Assembly: GCF_000022085.1 (NCBI RefSeq)
Contig: NC_011894.1
Span: 3,127,501-3,191,500 of the forward strand
Length of the DNA stretch: 64,000 bases
Direction: 5' to 3'
From: Methylobacterium nodulans ORS 2060
GTDB lineage: Bacteria; Pseudomonadota; Alphaproteobacteria; Rhizobiales; Beijerinckiaceae
The stretch's first letter is position 1. Each line of letters starts with the position of its first letter. The position numbers and the translations under genes are program-made. The notes beneath the pieces were generated by a model, which saw only the letters and a program-made list of their open reading frames with translations, made no database searches and was not told the origin of the DNA. Shown piece by piece: positions 25,937 through 35,222 of the stretch.

Positions 25937-26536
25937 TCAGTCAGGATTACTGTAGTAATTGTCGGGACCGCCGGGCGCCGCCATGTTGTAGGTCGAGGGA
26001 TAGCGATGGCTCCAGGTGACGTTCCCGCTCGGTCCATATGAGAGGACAAGCCCCTCAAAGGTATCAAGCTTGCCATAGGGCAGGACGCGGTTCCTGCCGA
26101 TGACCTGCAGTTCGGTCGCCGCAACGACGTAGCATTGTGCCGCTTTGGCGATCTCGGAGCAGAACAGGTTGCCGTCGCCGCTCGCCGGTCCTGGTCCGCA
26201 AGCTGCACCCGCGGTGGCCGTGGTGCCCGGCGTGATGTAGGCCACCAAGCAGGCTGAAAACCAGATCTTGTCAACAAGGCCCGCCCAAGCCGAGAACTTT
26301 GCCGTGTCGGCGCGTGAGATGCCCGCGCCGCATTGCAGGTAGGCGGGGCGCCCGTGGCAGCGGAACACGACATGATTGAGCTTCCCGCCTGGCGCACGTC
26401 GAGCGACTTCGGCGACCCACCCTATCATATGCTCCACGGTCTCCGTGGTTTTGACGGGCCACGTATTCCACATCTGAACTTTATTGGTTGTACGTGAATC
26501 GTTGAGACCCATGTGGTATCCGTCAAGACTAATCAT
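25937..26536 (-). CDS. Orphan protein with CHAT/caspase-like His-Cys motifs
   Basis: 199 residues, no signal peptide, not a family I can name. Two blocks look like the catalytic dyad of clan CD peptidases: a hydrophobic strand ending in His-Gly (LNHVVFRCHG, H61) and a second ending in Ala-Cys (DKIWFSACLV, C96). They are about 35 residues apart, with hydrophobic strands before each, as in CHAT and caspase folds. GDGNLFCSEIAKAAQCYVVA follows, resembling the next strand-helix unit. The gene and its flanks are much AT-richer than the T6SS region, which suggests transfer. AGAGAG precedes the ATG at 26536. Effector or stress roles are speculation. Confidence 0.6.
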   Translation of the reverse strand: MISLDGYHMGLNDSRTTNKVQMWNTWPVKTTETVEHMIGWVAEVARRAPGGKLNHVVFRCHGRPAYLQCGAGISRADTAKFSAWAGLVDKIWFSACLVAYITPGTTATAGAACGPGPASGDGNLFCSEIAKAAQCYVVAATELQVIGRNRVLPYGKLDTFEGLVLSYGPSGNVTWSHRYPSTYNMAAPGGPDNYYSNPD

Positions 26537-26640
26537 GACTTTATTCTCTCTGGATTTCTACGGTTAGCATTATTTTTATATATTTTGTTCAAGCGCATAT
26601 GGATCATGCAACGCATCTAGCTGAACATCTGTGGCGAAAG

Positions 26641-26847
26641 TCACACTTCATCGATTAGGGCTGCGGCATTGTCACGCCTGGGCTGCACGAGGAGGTCCAG
26701 CACCACGCCTTCCACATCCAGAGTTCGCCGCAGGTCCATGCGCCGGCCCTGGATCGAGACCACTATCTCGCCCAAGTGCCAGGTGCTTGCGGACCGAGGT
26801 CTCAGCCATCCTGGGTTGTGGGCAAGGGTAGCCCTGTTCTGGCTCAT
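26641..26847 (-). pseudogene. IS6-family transposase internal fragment
   Basis: The 68 codons include RPRSASTWHLGEIVVSIQG and RTLDVEGVVLDLLVQPRRD, the start of the DDE domain of IS6/IS26-type transposases. The first catalytic Asp of the HLDE motif is Gly here, and neither terminus of the protein is present. It is dead IS debris. Confidence 0.75.
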
Positions 26848-27320
26848 GACTGCTGCCGAGCCCGGACGATTCGGCCCTCGTCCGTCAGTGTGAACACGCA
26901 GGGCGGCAGGCTCGCCATGACGCGGTCATGATAGGCCCAGAGGGCCGTGCGCCCGTCCGTGCCGTCATCACCGACGACAAGATGAAGCTGGCCACCTTCG
27001 GCCAAGTTCAACCTGCGTGAGAGACGGGTGGCGCGGCATGCGTGAAATTCGGGCGGTGGCGCTGACCGTCCTCTTCCCTGGCCTGACAGCCCTGGACAGC
27101 ATTAACAGCGGGCGGGAATGCCCGATCCACGCGGCCTTGGCCACGGTGTCCTCTTCGAGCGTCAAAGGGCTGCTTAGTCGCCCGTCCTCCAGCGCCGGAA
27201 CACCTCCTGCTGCCCGGGAGCATCAGGCGGTCCGCCCGCACCTCCTTCAGACCCCGTGCCACGCGGATCGCGGTATCGGCGCATGCGACGAGGTCAACCG
27301 TGGTCGATTGCGGGTCATCC
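26848..27320. other. Gene debris, no intact gene
   Basis: No credible complete gene. On the minus strand a ~50-codon stretch ending at 26844 reads HLVVGDDGTDGRTALWAYHD and MASLPPCVFTLTDEG, which looks like real coding sequence from a lost gene. Another short minus-strand piece (about 27170-26970) contains EEDTVAKAAWIGHSRP. Both are broken by frame changes and I cannot name either. Confidence 0.45.
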
Positions 27321-27507
27321 ATGACCAGTGCCAACCGTGGCGATCTCCCCGTCGGGGTTGATGACGTCCTGATCACGGCGGAGCTGGCCAGCCGCCCCTC
27401 TCGCACGCTCGACTAAGATGCGGAGGACCGGGCGCTCGGCCTGTTGGCGCAGGAGATGGCCACCAGCCCGGACCGCGTGCTCCCCCGGCCAGCGAACGTC
27501 TGCTTCG
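27321..27507 (+). pseudogene. Sensor histidine kinase N-terminal remnant
   Basis: Reads VGVDDVLITAELASRPSRTLD, then an in-frame TAA at 27414, then DAEDRALGLLAQEMATSPDR. This is the N-terminus typical of GAF-domain HWE-type histidine kinases in Methylobacterium-like genomes (from memory). The fragment ends at the left border of the IS element, whose target duplication begins at 27508. No GAF or kinase domain remains on the other side. Confidence 0.5.
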
Positions 27508-27512
27508 TCGCC

Positions 27513-29060
27513 GATTTCGTTGAAAAACTCGCGGGCGATCTGGATCGAGCACCGATCGGCTGAGCGAGCCGATCCAACATGAGGGGGATCCCGGCCGATC
27601 AGGCCGGGCTCAGCTGCTGTAGCGGGATCAGCTGGGCGAGCTTCCTGAGGTTCTGGGCCGCTGCGGCGAGGTGGAACTCGTCCCGGGCCCCGTTCGGACC
27701 CCGCAGCCGCAGCCGATCCAGCTTCAGGATTCGCTTGAGGTGGGCGAACAACATCTCGACCTTCTTGCGCTCGCGCCGCGAGGTGCGGCCCTCCTCCGAG
27801 GCGCAGATGTCGCGCGCCATCTGCCGGGCGCCTTCGTGGATCGAGCGCGGGATCTTGCGGGCGGGTGTGGTGGGGCAGCATCGTGGCTTCAGCGCGCAGG
27901 CGTCGCAGTCGCGCTTGCTGGCCCGGTAGCGCATCATGCCATCGTCGTCGACGAGCGGGAACGGCGTCCGATAGACCTTCTGGCGTGGCCGCAATGGGTG
28001 GCCGGCCGGGCAGGTGTAGGCATCGGCTGCAGGGTCGTAGGTGAAGGCTGACCGGCTGAAGGTGCCATCGCGGCGCTCGGACTTGTCGAAGACGGGGATG
28101 TGCGGCTCGATCCCGCGCTCGTGCACGAGCCAAGCGAGCTGCTCGGCCGACCCGTAGGCACTGTCGGCCGCAAGCCGGGCCGGCCACAGCCCGAAGCGGT
28201 CCTGCGCGCGCGCGATCATGGTGCGGGCTGCCCCGACCTCCGCCTGCCGGATGGCGCGGCTGGCCTCGACATCGACGATCACGGCGTGGTCGAGGTCGAT
28301 CAGGTAGTTGGTGGCGTAGGCGAAGAAGGCATGGCCCTTCAGCGCGCCCGTCCACTGCGCCGCCGGGTCGGAGCGGGAGACGAACTTCGGCTGGACCTCG
28401 CTCGCTGCTCCCCAGGCGGCTTCGTCGAGGGTGTCGAGGTACTCGCGCACCGACCGGCGGATCCGGGCGAGATCGTTCCAGTCGACGGCCTCGGAGGCGT
28501 CTGCGGAGCGCTGCTTGTTGGCATCGGCCCGGATCAGGCTGGCATCGACCGCGAAGCCCTCGCCACCGACCAGCCCCTCCTCGATGCAGCGCTGCACGGT
28601 GGTCTCGAACACCTCGCGCAGCAGGTCGCTGTCACGGAAACGACCGTGTCGGTTCTTGGAGAAGGTCGAGTGGTCGGGCACCGCGCCATCCAACCCGAGC
28701 CGGCAGAACCAGCGGTAGGCGAGGTTGAGATGCACCTCCTCGCACAGACGGCGCTCGGAGCGGATGCCGAAGCAGTAGCCGACGAGCAGCATGCGAACCA
28801 TCAGCTCGGGATCGACCGAAGGCCGACCCGTGGTGCTGTAGAAGGGACGCAGGTGCGCGCGTAGGCCCGACAGGTCGACGAAGCGGTCGATGGCGCGCAG
28901 GAGATGGTCGGCGGGTACGTGGGTATCGAGCGAGAACTCGTAAAACAGGGCGCCCTGCTCGACTTGCCGAGGTCCCATCATCTGCTTCGATCTCCGTCTT
29001 TCGACAGGAGTGAATCACCCCGCGACTACCGCCGCAACAGCGGAGTTTTTCAACAGAATC
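27513..29060 (-). mobile_element. IS1182-type insertion sequence, complete
   Basis: 1548 bp. The left end GATTTCGTTGAAAAACTC (27513-27530) and the reverse complement of the right end GATTCTGTTGAAAAACTC (29043-29060) differ at two of 18 bases. The direct repeat TCGCC flanks both ends (27508-27512 and 29061-29065), so a 5-bp target duplication fixes the borders. A single intact transposase gene fills the interior on the minus strand, which means the element may still move. Confidence 0.85.
27599..28981 (-). CDS. IS1182-family transposase
   Basis: 460-residue transposase. The N-terminal DUF772-like domain (PADHLLRAIDRFVDLSGLR, VDPELMVRMLLVGYCFGIRS) is followed by the DDE catalytic core with VGGEGFAVDASLIRADAN (first Asp), LAADSAYGSAEQLAWLV (second Asp) and the C-terminal ERKKVEMLFAHLKRILKL with its Glu. 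The Cys cluster CDACALKPRCC is typical of this family. The frame is intact from ATG 28981 to the stop at 27599. It lies 80-86 bp inside both terminal repeats. Confidence 0.92.
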   Translation of the reverse strand: MMGPRQVEQGALFYEFSLDTHVPADHLLRAIDRFVDLSGLRAHLRPFYSTTGRPSVDPELMVRMLLVGYCFGIRSERRLCEEVHLNLAYRWFCRLGLDGAVPDHSTFSKNRHGRFRDSDLLREVFETTVQRCIEEGLVGGEGFAVDASLIRADANKQRSADASEAVDWNDLARIRRSVREYLDTLDEAAWGAASEVQPKFVSRSDPAAQWTGALKGHAFFAYATNYLIDLDHAVIVDVEASRAIRQAEVGAARTMIARAQDRFGLWPARLAADSAYGSAEQLAWLVHERGIEPHIPVFDKSERRDGTFSRSAFTYDPAADAYTCPAGHPLRPRQKVYRTPFPLVDDDGMMRYRASKRDCDACALKPRCCPTTPARKIPRSIHEGARQMARDICASEEGRTSRRERKKVEMLFAHLKRILKLDRLRLRGPNGARDEFHLAAAAQNLRKLAQLIPLQQLSPA

Positions 29061-29065
29061 TCGCC

Positions 29066-29645
29066 GACAGCGGACCATCACCGCGGTCGGGCGGAATGTC
29101 GGCTCGTGTGAAAGGTTTCGGATGCCGGCTTGAGCGCGACGGATCTGCCGCGGAGGAGGACCAGCGTTCGAAAGCCTCCACGAAGGAGACCGCGGGGCAG
29201 TCTGAGGCGGCAGTTCTATGCGCCGCCCTCATGCGAATGGGATGAGGGCCGGCAGGTGTGATCCGAGAGCTTACGAGAGGTCCGCTGTCGGGTGGCGAGC
29301 GGCTATTCCCAGGGCACTGACTGAAGGTCTGCAAGTGGCGCAATGCGTTCGTTGGCTCAGGACCGCAGAGGTTCAAGATCGGACCGCATGATACCGGCGC
29401 ACGCTCGCCCTGATCCGTTCACACGAACCATGTTGGCCGGGATGTGGGTGGCGCGGAGAACGCATCAGCTCGAACGTGCGGCGGTACGAGACGTACTGAG
29501 CGGCGCCTCACGCCGCCGGCTCAAATCAGTCCACTCGTGCGGACATCGGTGTTTCGTTGAGATTGGTGACCGACACTTCGGACACGCCAAAGACTCAGAC
29601 AGGAGAAGCTGACATGTTTACGACCCTCCTCGGCCAGCACACTTC
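29066..29645. other. 580-bp stretch without a recognisable gene
   Basis: Between the right end of the IS element and the metacaspase-like gene. Short open frames exist on both strands, the longest about 89 codons (29343-29612, plus), but none shows a family pattern or a good start site. No hairpin of note was seen. Confidence 0.5.
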
Positions 29646-31097
29646 TCACGGTACCGGTGATGCAGAGGCAGGCTTCGTCAGCCTTTCCTTCAAGACGACA
29701 CGGTCACCCACCGCATACAAATAACATGATCCATCGCGGCCGTTCCGGTCAGGATCAGCATTGCACTGAGCCAAAGCCTCTTCCTCAGCAGCCTGCTGCG
29801 CTGATCTGCCAGAAACAACGAAAATGCGCCCCCAAGGATGATAGGCGGCCGCCTTCAGAGCGGGGGCACTGCGGTATGCAAGAACTTCAGGCGATCTAGT
29901 CGAGAAAAGGTTTGCATTTGGGATACGCTCTGGATCAAAAAGCCCGTCATAATTCACCCTGCTCATATTTTGTGTGGGTATGTCTTGTTTCCCCGGAGGA
30001 ATTTTTTCAACGTCGCCGTCGGTAACAGCAAGCGCACAGGGTCTCCCGTAGTATACCTGGCAACCTTCGAGCGCGGCCTCGGCTGCTGCTGCGCGGCTGC
30101 TTCGGTTATGTACGCGCCAAGTGCCATTTTTCTCATAGGTTATGGCAATTGCTTTATGTCCTTTTGCTTTAATGTATTCTTTAATATTTAATTCGAGGCG
30201 GTCAGGTCGATAATTGGGGAGAAGATTATGCAGTCTGTCGCGGATGGATAACGCAAGCGGTGAAGAGGAATCAGTATGGCTGTCTTGGAGCTCTGTTCTT
30301 GCCATCTTTGCAAGATCGTTGGTCGGCGATTTTGTATCCGCAGGATAGAAATAGAATTCGCCCTCAAGAGCCGAGTTCTCCCATGGTATCTGCGCACCGC
30401 GTGTTGCTTCTCGAACCTCCCGCCGGACAGCAGACAGCATCTGGCGCACTTCGAGTCCCGGCGTCTCCAGGTGATGGAGAAGCGCTGCCGTGAATGGGCT
30501 GTTGGGGCCCTTGCCATCGGCCGCGACCATGCCGGGCGCCGTCGCAAACGCAATCAGTGTTCCAATTCCAGCGGATACTTGCCCAAGCCCGGCTCGCGGC
30601 AGATCCCGGCTGCCCGTGCTCAGCCTTCGTTGCAGCGGGTTATCGCGGCAGGCATCGAGAAACAGAATGCTTACTCGGGCTCCGCCCTCTGTCTGTTCCA
30701 GCACCGCCTCAAGGTCGAGCGCCTCAAATCGCAGATCACGCGGTGCCTCGACCCTTGTTGTCACCGGCAGAAGCCAACTGCGGCCACCGACCTCAAGGGC
30801 ATGGCCTGCATAGAAGAAGACTGCTGCATCCGCCTTTCGGGCCTCCTCGCCGAACCGTCGAACTGCCACCTCCATAGCGAGCCGATCCGGATCCAGCACC
30901 GTCTGGACCGAAAATCCGAGACGCTGCAGCGCCTGGCTGATAGCTCGGGCATCGTTGAGCGTGTTGGGCAGTCGCGGTGTATACTGGTAGGTACTGACGC
31001 CAATGACCAGTGCGGTTCGGCTGTCTGCTGCCCGTGCGGCTACTTGGCCGACGAGCAGAGCAATTGCTGAAACCAGAAAGTGCAGGAGTGTGTGCAT
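29646..31097 (-). CDS. Secreted caspase-family (peptidase C14) protein
   Basis: 483 residues. Signal peptide at ~1-23 (FLVSAIALLVGQVAARA). The caspase-like p20 domain occupies ~25-250: TALVIGVSTYQYTPRLPNTLNDA, FFYAGHALE with catalytic His99 and FLDACRDNP with Cys150. After a linker there are two related Cys-containing blocks (AAAEAALEGCQVYYGRPCAL and AAEEEALAQCNAD..CYLYAVG), like the DUF4189-type repeats found in exported proteins. Base composition is far less GC-rich than the T6SS genes. It is a lone gene, 50 bp downstream of lysR on the same strand. Substrate unknown. Confidence 0.85.
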   Translation of the reverse strand: MHTLLHFLVSAIALLVGQVAARAADSRTALVIGVSTYQYTPRLPNTLNDARAISQALQRLGFSVQTVLDPDRLAMEVAVRRFGEEARKADAAVFFYAGHALEVGGRSWLLPVTTRVEAPRDLRFEALDLEAVLEQTEGGARVSILFLDACRDNPLQRRLSTGSRDLPRAGLGQVSAGIGTLIAFATAPGMVAADGKGPNSPFTAALLHHLETPGLEVRQMLSAVRREVREATRGAQIPWENSALEGEFYFYPADTKSPTNDLAKMARTELQDSHTDSSSPLALSIRDRLHNLLPNYRPDRLELNIKEYIKAKGHKAIAITYEKNGTWRVHNRSSRAAAAEAALEGCQVYYGRPCALAVTDGDVEKIPPGKQDIPTQNMSRVNYDGLFDPERIPNANLFSTRSPEVLAYRSAPALKAAAYHPWGRIFVVSGRSAQQAAEEEALAQCNADPDRNGRDGSCYLYAVGDRVVLKERLTKPASASPVP

Positions 31098-31147
31098 CGT
31101 GCCGATTAGACCTCTGGCTCAGCATTCTGTGTAGACCATCTGCGCTT

Positions 31148-32140
31148 TCAGCTCAGCTTGCCTTCCGGGGGACGCTCGGTCTTTGAGTCGACGCGGCAGG
31201 AGAGAGAGCCGACGCAGCCGGCTTGCGCGTCCCAGTCGCGGCCTGCGACGAGCGACCAGAGGCGCTCCGCCGCCGGACTCTGCCGCGCGCGCGGACGGTA
31301 GAGCCGGATCTCGATGGGGATGTCGCCGTCCGCCCCGCCCGCCCGCATCAGCCTTCCGCGCTCCAGGTCGTCCGCGACCACGCTCATCGGTGCCCAGGTA
31401 ACCCCGCGGGCGTCGCGCGCCATGGCGATGAGAACTGAGGTAAGATGCGAGGCAAAGACCGGCTTCAGTGACGCCTCGCTCCGTTCCACGGCCCGCGCGC
31501 CAGCAAGGATGCGGCCGAGCCCGGATTCGCCCGTGTAGGTCAGAAGAGGAAGCGGCGCCTTGGGAGTGCCGGGCAGCGCGAAGAGCGGCCCTGTCCCGTC
31601 CGGCCGCGGCGCGCTCACCGGCAACAGGAGGTCGGTTCCGAGACGAAGCGAACGGAACTGGTCCGAGGCCAGCATGTGCGTGGTCGACGGATGATCGTGG
31701 CACAGCAGAAACTGCGCCTCGCCCCGCAGCATCATCTGCTCGCAGGCGGCCATGTGCGCGGCGGTCAGGTTGACCGTCGCCTGGACGCGCTCGAAGCTCT
31801 CGACCGCCTTCAACCAGTTCGGGAAGAAGCTCACCGAGAGTGTCTGGGTCGAAGCGAACCGCACGGTCGCTGCGGCCATGCGGCCGGCCTCGCGCGCCGC
31901 CTCGCGTCCCTGGTACAGGCGCCGGAGCGTCTCCTCCGCCACTGGCCGGAACCGTTCCCCGGCCGGTGTGAGCGTCACTGGCAGCACGTCGCGCGTGAAT
32001 AGCGAGGTGCCGACCCACTCCTCAAGAGCACGGACCCGACGGCTGAAGGCGGGCTGCGTGATGCAGCGCTGCTCCGCCGCACGCGAGAAGTGGCCGAGGT
32101 CGACTAGGGCCAGGAAGTCTTCGAGCCAAGCGACGTCCAT
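31148..32140 (-). CDS. LysR-family transcriptional regulator
   Basis: 330 residues starting at ATG 32140 (MDVAWLEDFLALVDLGHFSR), which gives the normal LysR N-terminus; the open frame extends 18 codons further without support. The HTH covers ~1-60 (SRAAEQRCITQPAFSRRVRALEEWVG) and the substrate-binding domain the rest. It is divergent from dctA across a 235-bp gap, so it most likely controls dctA-leuCD-hydrolase in response to a carboxylate. The gap should hold a T-N11-A site, but I cannot pick one with confidence. Confidence 0.9.
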   Translation of the reverse strand: MDVAWLEDFLALVDLGHFSRAAEQRCITQPAFSRRVRALEEWVGTSLFTRDVLPVTLTPAGERFRPVAEETLRRLYQGREAAREAGRMAAATVRFASTQTLSVSFFPNWLKAVESFERVQATVNLTAAHMAACEQMMLRGEAQFLLCHDHPSTTHMLASDQFRSLRLGTDLLLPVSAPRPDGTGPLFALPGTPKAPLPLLTYTGESGLGRILAGARAVERSEASLKPVFASHLTSVLIAMARDARGVTWAPMSVVADDLERGRLMRAGGADGDIPIEIRLYRPRARQSPAAERLWSLVAGRDWDAQAGCVGSLSCRVDSKTERPPEGKLS

Positions 32141-32375
32141 CCGTCGAGCCCTCCCGCCGGGAAACCACCACTCAGAGCGGTCGACCCTTCGCACCCGGCT
32201 GCAGAACCATGACGGGCAGCCGCGCAGCGGTCAACGACGCAGCGGTCGGCCCGGCATCAACTGATGCAACAACGGCATTGGCGATTTCGATCGGGTTCGG
32301 GTCCTGTGACCGAGGATCGGTGCGGCCGCAGATCGGCACAGCAGTCGCACCGAAAAGCAATCAGGGAGAAGCGCC
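32141..32375. promoter_or_regulatory. Divergent region lysR / dctA
   Basis: The 235-bp gap contains the direct repeat GCAGCGGTC at about 32224 and 32239 and AGGGAGAAG just before the dctA ATG. I see no strong palindrome. Promoters for both genes are expected here. Confidence 0.4.
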
Positions 32376-33725
32376 ATGCAGAAGGCGGCCCAGGCCCGAA
32401 GAAAACCGCTCTATAAGAGCCTTTATGTCCAGGTAGTTGCTGGGATCGTGCTCGGCGTAGCGGTCGGATACGTCGCTCCGACCGTTGGCGTAGACATGAA
32501 GCCCTTGGGGGATGCCTTCATCAAGATGATCAAGATGGTCATCGGGTTGGTGATCTTCTGCACCGTCGTCGCCGGTATCAGCGGCATGAGCGACATGAAG
32601 AAGATGGACCGCCTTGGCGGCAAGGCCTTGCTCTACTTCGAGGTGCTCTCCACCATTGCCCTCGTCATCGGCGTGGTGGTCGGCAACTTCGTGCGACCGG
32701 GCGTCGGCATGAACGCGGACCCGAGCAAGCTCGATGCGGACGCGGTGGCCAAGTACGCCGGCGCGGCCAAGGAGCATGGCACGGTCGACTTCCTCCTGAA
32801 TATCATCCCGAACACGGTCTTCGACGCCCTGACCAAGGGCGAGATCCTGCCCGTCGTCTTCGTCGCCGTGCTGTTCGGCTACGTCCTGTCCAAGCTGGGC
32901 GAATCCGGCAAGCCGCTGCGCGATCTCGTCAACGCGGCCTCCCACTGGATCTTTGGCGTCATCAACGTGCTGATGCGGTTCGCGCCGTTCGGGGCGTTCG
33001 GCGCGATGGCCTACACCATCGGCAAGTTCGGCCTCGGCTCGCTCGGCCAGCTCGTCGGGCTGATCGGCACGTTCTATCTCACCGGCGCGATCTTCGTCTT
33101 CGGCGTTCTCGGTGTCGTGTCGATGTGGGCCGGGTTCAGCCTGTTCAAGCTGCTGCGCTACCTCAAGGAGGAGCTGCTGATCACGCTCGGGGCCAGCTCC
33201 TCGGACGCGGCGCTGCCCTCGCTGATGGAGAAGCTGGAGCACCTCGGCTGCTCGAAGTCCGTCGTCGGTCTCGTCGTGCCGACCGGCTACATCTTCAACG
33301 CGGACGGCACCTGCATCTACATGACGCTGGCTGCCCTCTTCGTCGCGCAGGCGACCAACATCGACCTCACCCTGACCCAGCAGCTCGCGATCTTCGGCGT
33401 GTCCCTGCTGACCTCCAAGGGGGCGAGCGGCATCACCGGGGCCGGTTTCATCGCCCTCGTCGGCACGCTCTCGGTCGTCCCTGCGATCCCGCTCGCCGGC
33501 ATGGCGCTGATCCTCGGCATCGATCGCTTCATGAGCGAAGGCCGTGCCATCGTGAACATCATCGGCAACGCGGTGGCTGCGGTCGTCATGGCCAAGCTCG
33601 AAGGCGAACTCGACATCAGGCGGATGCGCGACGTGCTCGAAGGCCGACTCCTCGAGGACTACCCGATTGGCGACGACGCAGACACCCCCTCCCGCGCCGC
33701 CGTCCCGGCCCATGTGACGGCCTGA
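32376..33725 (+). CDS. dctA: C4-dicarboxylate:cation symporter DctA (first copy)
   Basis: 449-residue DAACS-family inner-membrane symporter for succinate, fumarate, malate and similar acids. Multiple hydrophobic helices, the [18 protein letters not shown] segment, the re-entrant serine-rich loop [18 protein letters not shown], the family hallmark [15 protein letters not shown] and [16 protein letters not shown] are all present. Full length. It opens a likely four-gene operon with leuC, leuD and a hydrolase (gap 63 bp to leuC). A second copy lies at 57445-58767 with a similar but clearly distinct sequence. Confidence 0.95.
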   Translation: MQKAAQARRKPLYKSLYVQVVAGIVLGVAVGYVAPTVGVDMKPLGDAFIKMIKMVIGLVIFCTVVAGISGMSDMKKMDRLGGKALLYFEVLSTIALVIGVVVGNFVRPGVGMNADPSKLDADAVAKYAGAAKEHGTVDFLLNIIPNTVFDALTKGEILPVVFVAVLFGYVLSKLGESGKPLRDLVNAASHWIFGVINVLMRFAPFGAFGAMAYTIGKFGLGSLGQLVGLIGTFYLTGAIFVFGVLGVVSMWAGFSLFKLLRYLKEELLITLGASSSDAALPSLMEKLEHLGCSKSVVGLVVPTGYIFNADGTCIYMTLAALFVAQATNIDLTLTQQLAIFGVSLLTSKGASGITGAGFIALVGTLSVVPAIPLAGMALILGIDRFMSEGRAIVNIIGNAVAAVVMAKLEGELDIRRMRDVLEGRLLEDYPIGDDADTPSRAAVPAHVTA

Positions 33726-33788
33726 GCGCGCCCGGCCTTCCAGGCGTGACTGGCAACATCGCGCCTCATTCCCCCAAGGATCCAGACG

Positions 33789-35219
33789 ATGTCACCCCGT
33801 ACCCTCTACGATAAGCTGATCGACTCCCATACGATTACCCGCCTCGATGACCGCGACGGCCCGGGCGCTGAAGTTCTGCTGTACATCGACCGCACTGTCC
33901 TCAACGAGTACACGAGTCCGCAAGCCTTCAGCGGCCTGCGCGAGGCGGGCCGCCAGGTCTGGCGGCCGGGCGCTGCGCTCGCCGTCGTCGACCACGTCAA
34001 TCCGACCGCGCCTCACCGCGGCGCCGCGATGCCGGACGAGGGCGGCGCCCGGCAGGTGCGCTACTTCGGCGAGAACTGCCGCGACTTCGGCATCGAACTC
34101 TTCGACGTGCTGCACCCGCTCCAGGGCATCGAGCACGTGGTCGCACCGGAGCTCGGCTTTATCTTGCCCGGCATGGTCGTGGGAGCAGGCGACAGCCACA
34201 CCACTACCTACGGCGCGCTGGGCGCGCTCGGCTTCGGCATCGGCACCTCGGACATCGAGCACTACCTCGCCACACAGACGCTCCGCTACCGCCGGACGCG
34301 CACGATGCGGGTGACGCTCGAGGGTGCCCTGCCGCCAAGCGTGACGCCCAAGGACGTGGTGATGGCCCTGATTCGCAGGATCGGCGCCTCGGGGGCGACG
34401 GGCTACGCGGTGGAATTCGCCGGCGACGGCCTCACGGCGCTCCCGGTCGAGGGCCGGATGACGATCTGCAACATGGCCGTCGAGGGCGGCGCGCGCGGCG
34501 TGATCATGGCGCCCGACGCCGCGGTGTTCGACTATCTCGCCGACAAGCCTCGCGCGCCAAAGGGTGCCGCATGGGAGGCCGCCGTGCGACACTGGTCGAC
34601 GCTCCGCAGCGACCCGGACGCGGTGTTCGATCGCGAGATGCGCCTCAAGGCGTCGGAGATCGAGCCGCTGGTCACCTGGGGCATCAGCCCGGACCAGGCG
34701 ATGCCGATCGGCGGCCGCGTCCCCGATCCCGCCTCGGAGCCGGACGCGAACCGTCGCCGGGACATGGCGCACGCACTCGCCTATATGGACCTCGCCCCCG
34801 GCACGGCCCTGGAAGCCGTGCCGATCCAGCGCGCCTTCATCGGGTCCTGCACCAACGCCCGCCTCTCCGACCTGCGCGAGGCCGCGGGCGTGCTGCGGGG
34901 CCGGCGCATCGCCGAGGGCGTGCGCGGCATGGTGGTGCCCGGCTCCTCCAGCGTGCGTCGCGCCGCCGAGGCCGAGGGTCTCGACCGCGTCTTCATCGAG
35001 GCCGGGTTCGAGTGGCGTCAGTCGGGCTGCTCGCTCTGCCTTGCCATGAACGACGATGTGCTGGCACCCGGCGAGCGCTGTGCATCAAGCACCAACCGCA
35101 ACTTCGAGGGTCGCCAAGGCGCCGGCGGGCGCACCCACCTGATGAGCCCCGCCATGGTCGCGGCGGCCGCGGTCACCGGCCACCTGACTGACGTACGCCG
35201 CCTCACCCGGGAGAACTGA
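33789..35219 (+). CDS. leuC: Aconitase-family hydro-lyase large subunit (LeuC-like)
   Basis: 476 residues, matching the large subunit of 3-isopropylmalate dehydratase. The three [4Fe-4S] ligands are C354 (FIGSCTNARLSD), C414 and C417 (SGCSLCLAMNDD). MVVGAGDSHTTTYGALG and FGIGTSDIEHYLATQTL are family blocks. It pairs with leuD 3 bp downstream. Location after dctA and under a LysR gene, with no leuA or leuB nearby, suggests a catabolic paralogue acting on a related hydroxy-diacid (citramalate or 2-methylmalate type) rather than leucine synthesis. That substrate guess is inference. Confidence 0.88.
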   Translation: MSPRTLYDKLIDSHTITRLDDRDGPGAEVLLYIDRTVLNEYTSPQAFSGLREAGRQVWRPGAALAVVDHVNPTAPHRGAAMPDEGGARQVRYFGENCRDFGIELFDVLHPLQGIEHVVAPELGFILPGMVVGAGDSHTTTYGALGALGFGIGTSDIEHYLATQTLRYRRTRTMRVTLEGALPPSVTPKDVVMALIRRIGASGATGYAVEFAGDGLTALPVEGRMTICNMAVEGGARGVIMAPDAAVFDYLADKPRAPKGAAWEAAVRHWSTLRSDPDAVFDREMRLKASEIEPLVTWGISPDQAMPIGGRVPDPASEPDANRRRDMAHALAYMDLAPGTALEAVPIQRAFIGSCTNARLSDLREAAGVLRGRRIAEGVRGMVVPGSSSVRRAAEAEGLDRVFIEAGFEWRQSGCSLCLAMNDDVLAPGERCASSTNRNFEGRQGAGGRTHLMSPAMVAAAAVTGHLTDVRRLTREN

Positions 35220-35222
35220 GCC

